From positions 62,001 through 126,000 of the forward strand of contig NZ_BMXB01000006.1 of assembly GCF_014651535.1 (NCBI RefSeq): DNA of 64,000 bases, given 5' to 3'. Position 1 is the first letter of the stretch. Every line of letters begins with the position of its first letter. Position numbers and translations under genes: made by a program. The notes beneath the pieces are model-generated. The model saw only the letters and a program-made list of their open reading frames with translations, was not told where the DNA came from and did not search any database. Below, piece after piece: positions 63,818 through 64,000 of the stretch. This stretch comes from Salinimicrobium marinum (lineage in GTDB: Bacteria > Bacteroidota > Bacteroidia > Flavobacteriales > Flavobacteriaceae).

Positions 63818-63937
63818 TTATACTCTGCTATTACGTTTTTTCATTTTCTTTTCTTCCTTTTTACGTTCGATTTTTTCCTGCTTTTTTGCTTTTAAATCAG
63901 TAGTAGAAGGTTTTAAAGTGACTCCTCTTTTTGCCAT
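63818..63937 (-). CDS. Very small Lys-rich basic protein
   Basis: 39 residues: MAKRGVTLKPSTTDLKAKKQ followed by EKIERKKEEKKMKKRNSRV. Almost entirely charged, with a helix-forming Lys/Glu run. No family recognised. A hairpin follows the stop. It could bind nucleic acid or be a ribosome-associated peptide, but this is inference from composition only. Confidence 0.55.
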   Translation of the reverse strand: MAKRGVTLKPSTTDLKAKKQEKIERKKEEKKMKKRNSRV

Positions 63938-64000
63938 GATAATTAACTTTTAAAAATTACAGTGAATAAATTTTTTGAGAAATCTTATCCTGTTGTAGAA

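Overview
The window is AT-rich chromosomal DNA from a member of the Bacteroidota, most likely a marine Flavobacteriaceae species of the Gramella/Salinimicrobium type. Support comes from protein families typical of that group (BshB1, flavobacterial EttA, GH97, a SerB-SerA fusion, OmpA/PepSY/azurin lipoproteins), from promoters of the TTTG...TAnnTTTG type (clearest before tRNA-His), and from weak or absent Shine-Dalgarno sequences at most genes. No phage, insertion-sequence transposase, CRISPR array, rRNA operon or plasmid function was seen. The genus is inferred, not shown.

Layout. 1-5.7 kb: 5' end of recG, M1 aminopeptidase, a membrane-tethered glutamate-synthase-like flavoprotein with a small membrane partner, and an M20 amidohydrolase. 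5.9-11.9 kb: UvrD/PcrA helicase (TTG start), a Tudor-like small protein, a Sua5/YciO-type protein, an OmpA lipoprotein, a glycosyltransferase and a stand-alone HsdR-N nuclease-like protein. 12-17.8 kb: holA, then a menaquinone run (menA, UPF0173 hydrolase, menC, CPBP protease, menE). 17.8-24.9 kb: second M1 peptidase, MccB-like carboxyltransferase, DinB, EttA, metallo-beta-lactamase-fold lipoprotein. 24.9-30.3 kb: histidine-utilisation operon (hutI-hutG-DUF1622-GNAT), a PLP trans-sulfuration enzyme, bshB1, tRNA-His. 30.7-38.7 kb: M28 peptidase, old-yellow-enzyme, Crp/Fnr regulator, methyltransferase, PepSY-like protein, OsmC, macro domain, and a HipA-like kinase/DUF3037 pair.

38.8-43 kb is a complete arsenic operon on the minus strand: arsR-arsM-arsC-acr3-arsO (sensing, methylation, reduction, efflux, flavin monooxygenase). 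43.2-47.5 kb holds a serB-serA fusion gene and a GH97 glycosidase. 47.5-57.4 kb reads as a redox/starvation stress island: four universal stress protein (USP) genes (one with a single-base frameshift), a response regulator fused to a Crp/Fnr module, a TerB-like/zinc-ribbon fusion, a lipid-anchored azurin, a PfkB sugar kinase and trehalose-phosphatase. It continues to 63.9 kb with a small acidic lipoprotein, an acyl-CoA-dehydrogenase-like flavoprotein, a LuxR-type regulator, a zinc alcohol dehydrogenase with a conserved-looking partner, a cupin, an isolated PAS domain and a 39-residue basic protein.

No unmistakable new system was found. The best candidates for follow-up are the stress island with its fused regulator and palindromes, the HipA-like kinase/DUF3037 pair, the dispersed aggctgtc inverted-repeat family (four copies in 64 kb), and several small proteins of unknown function.
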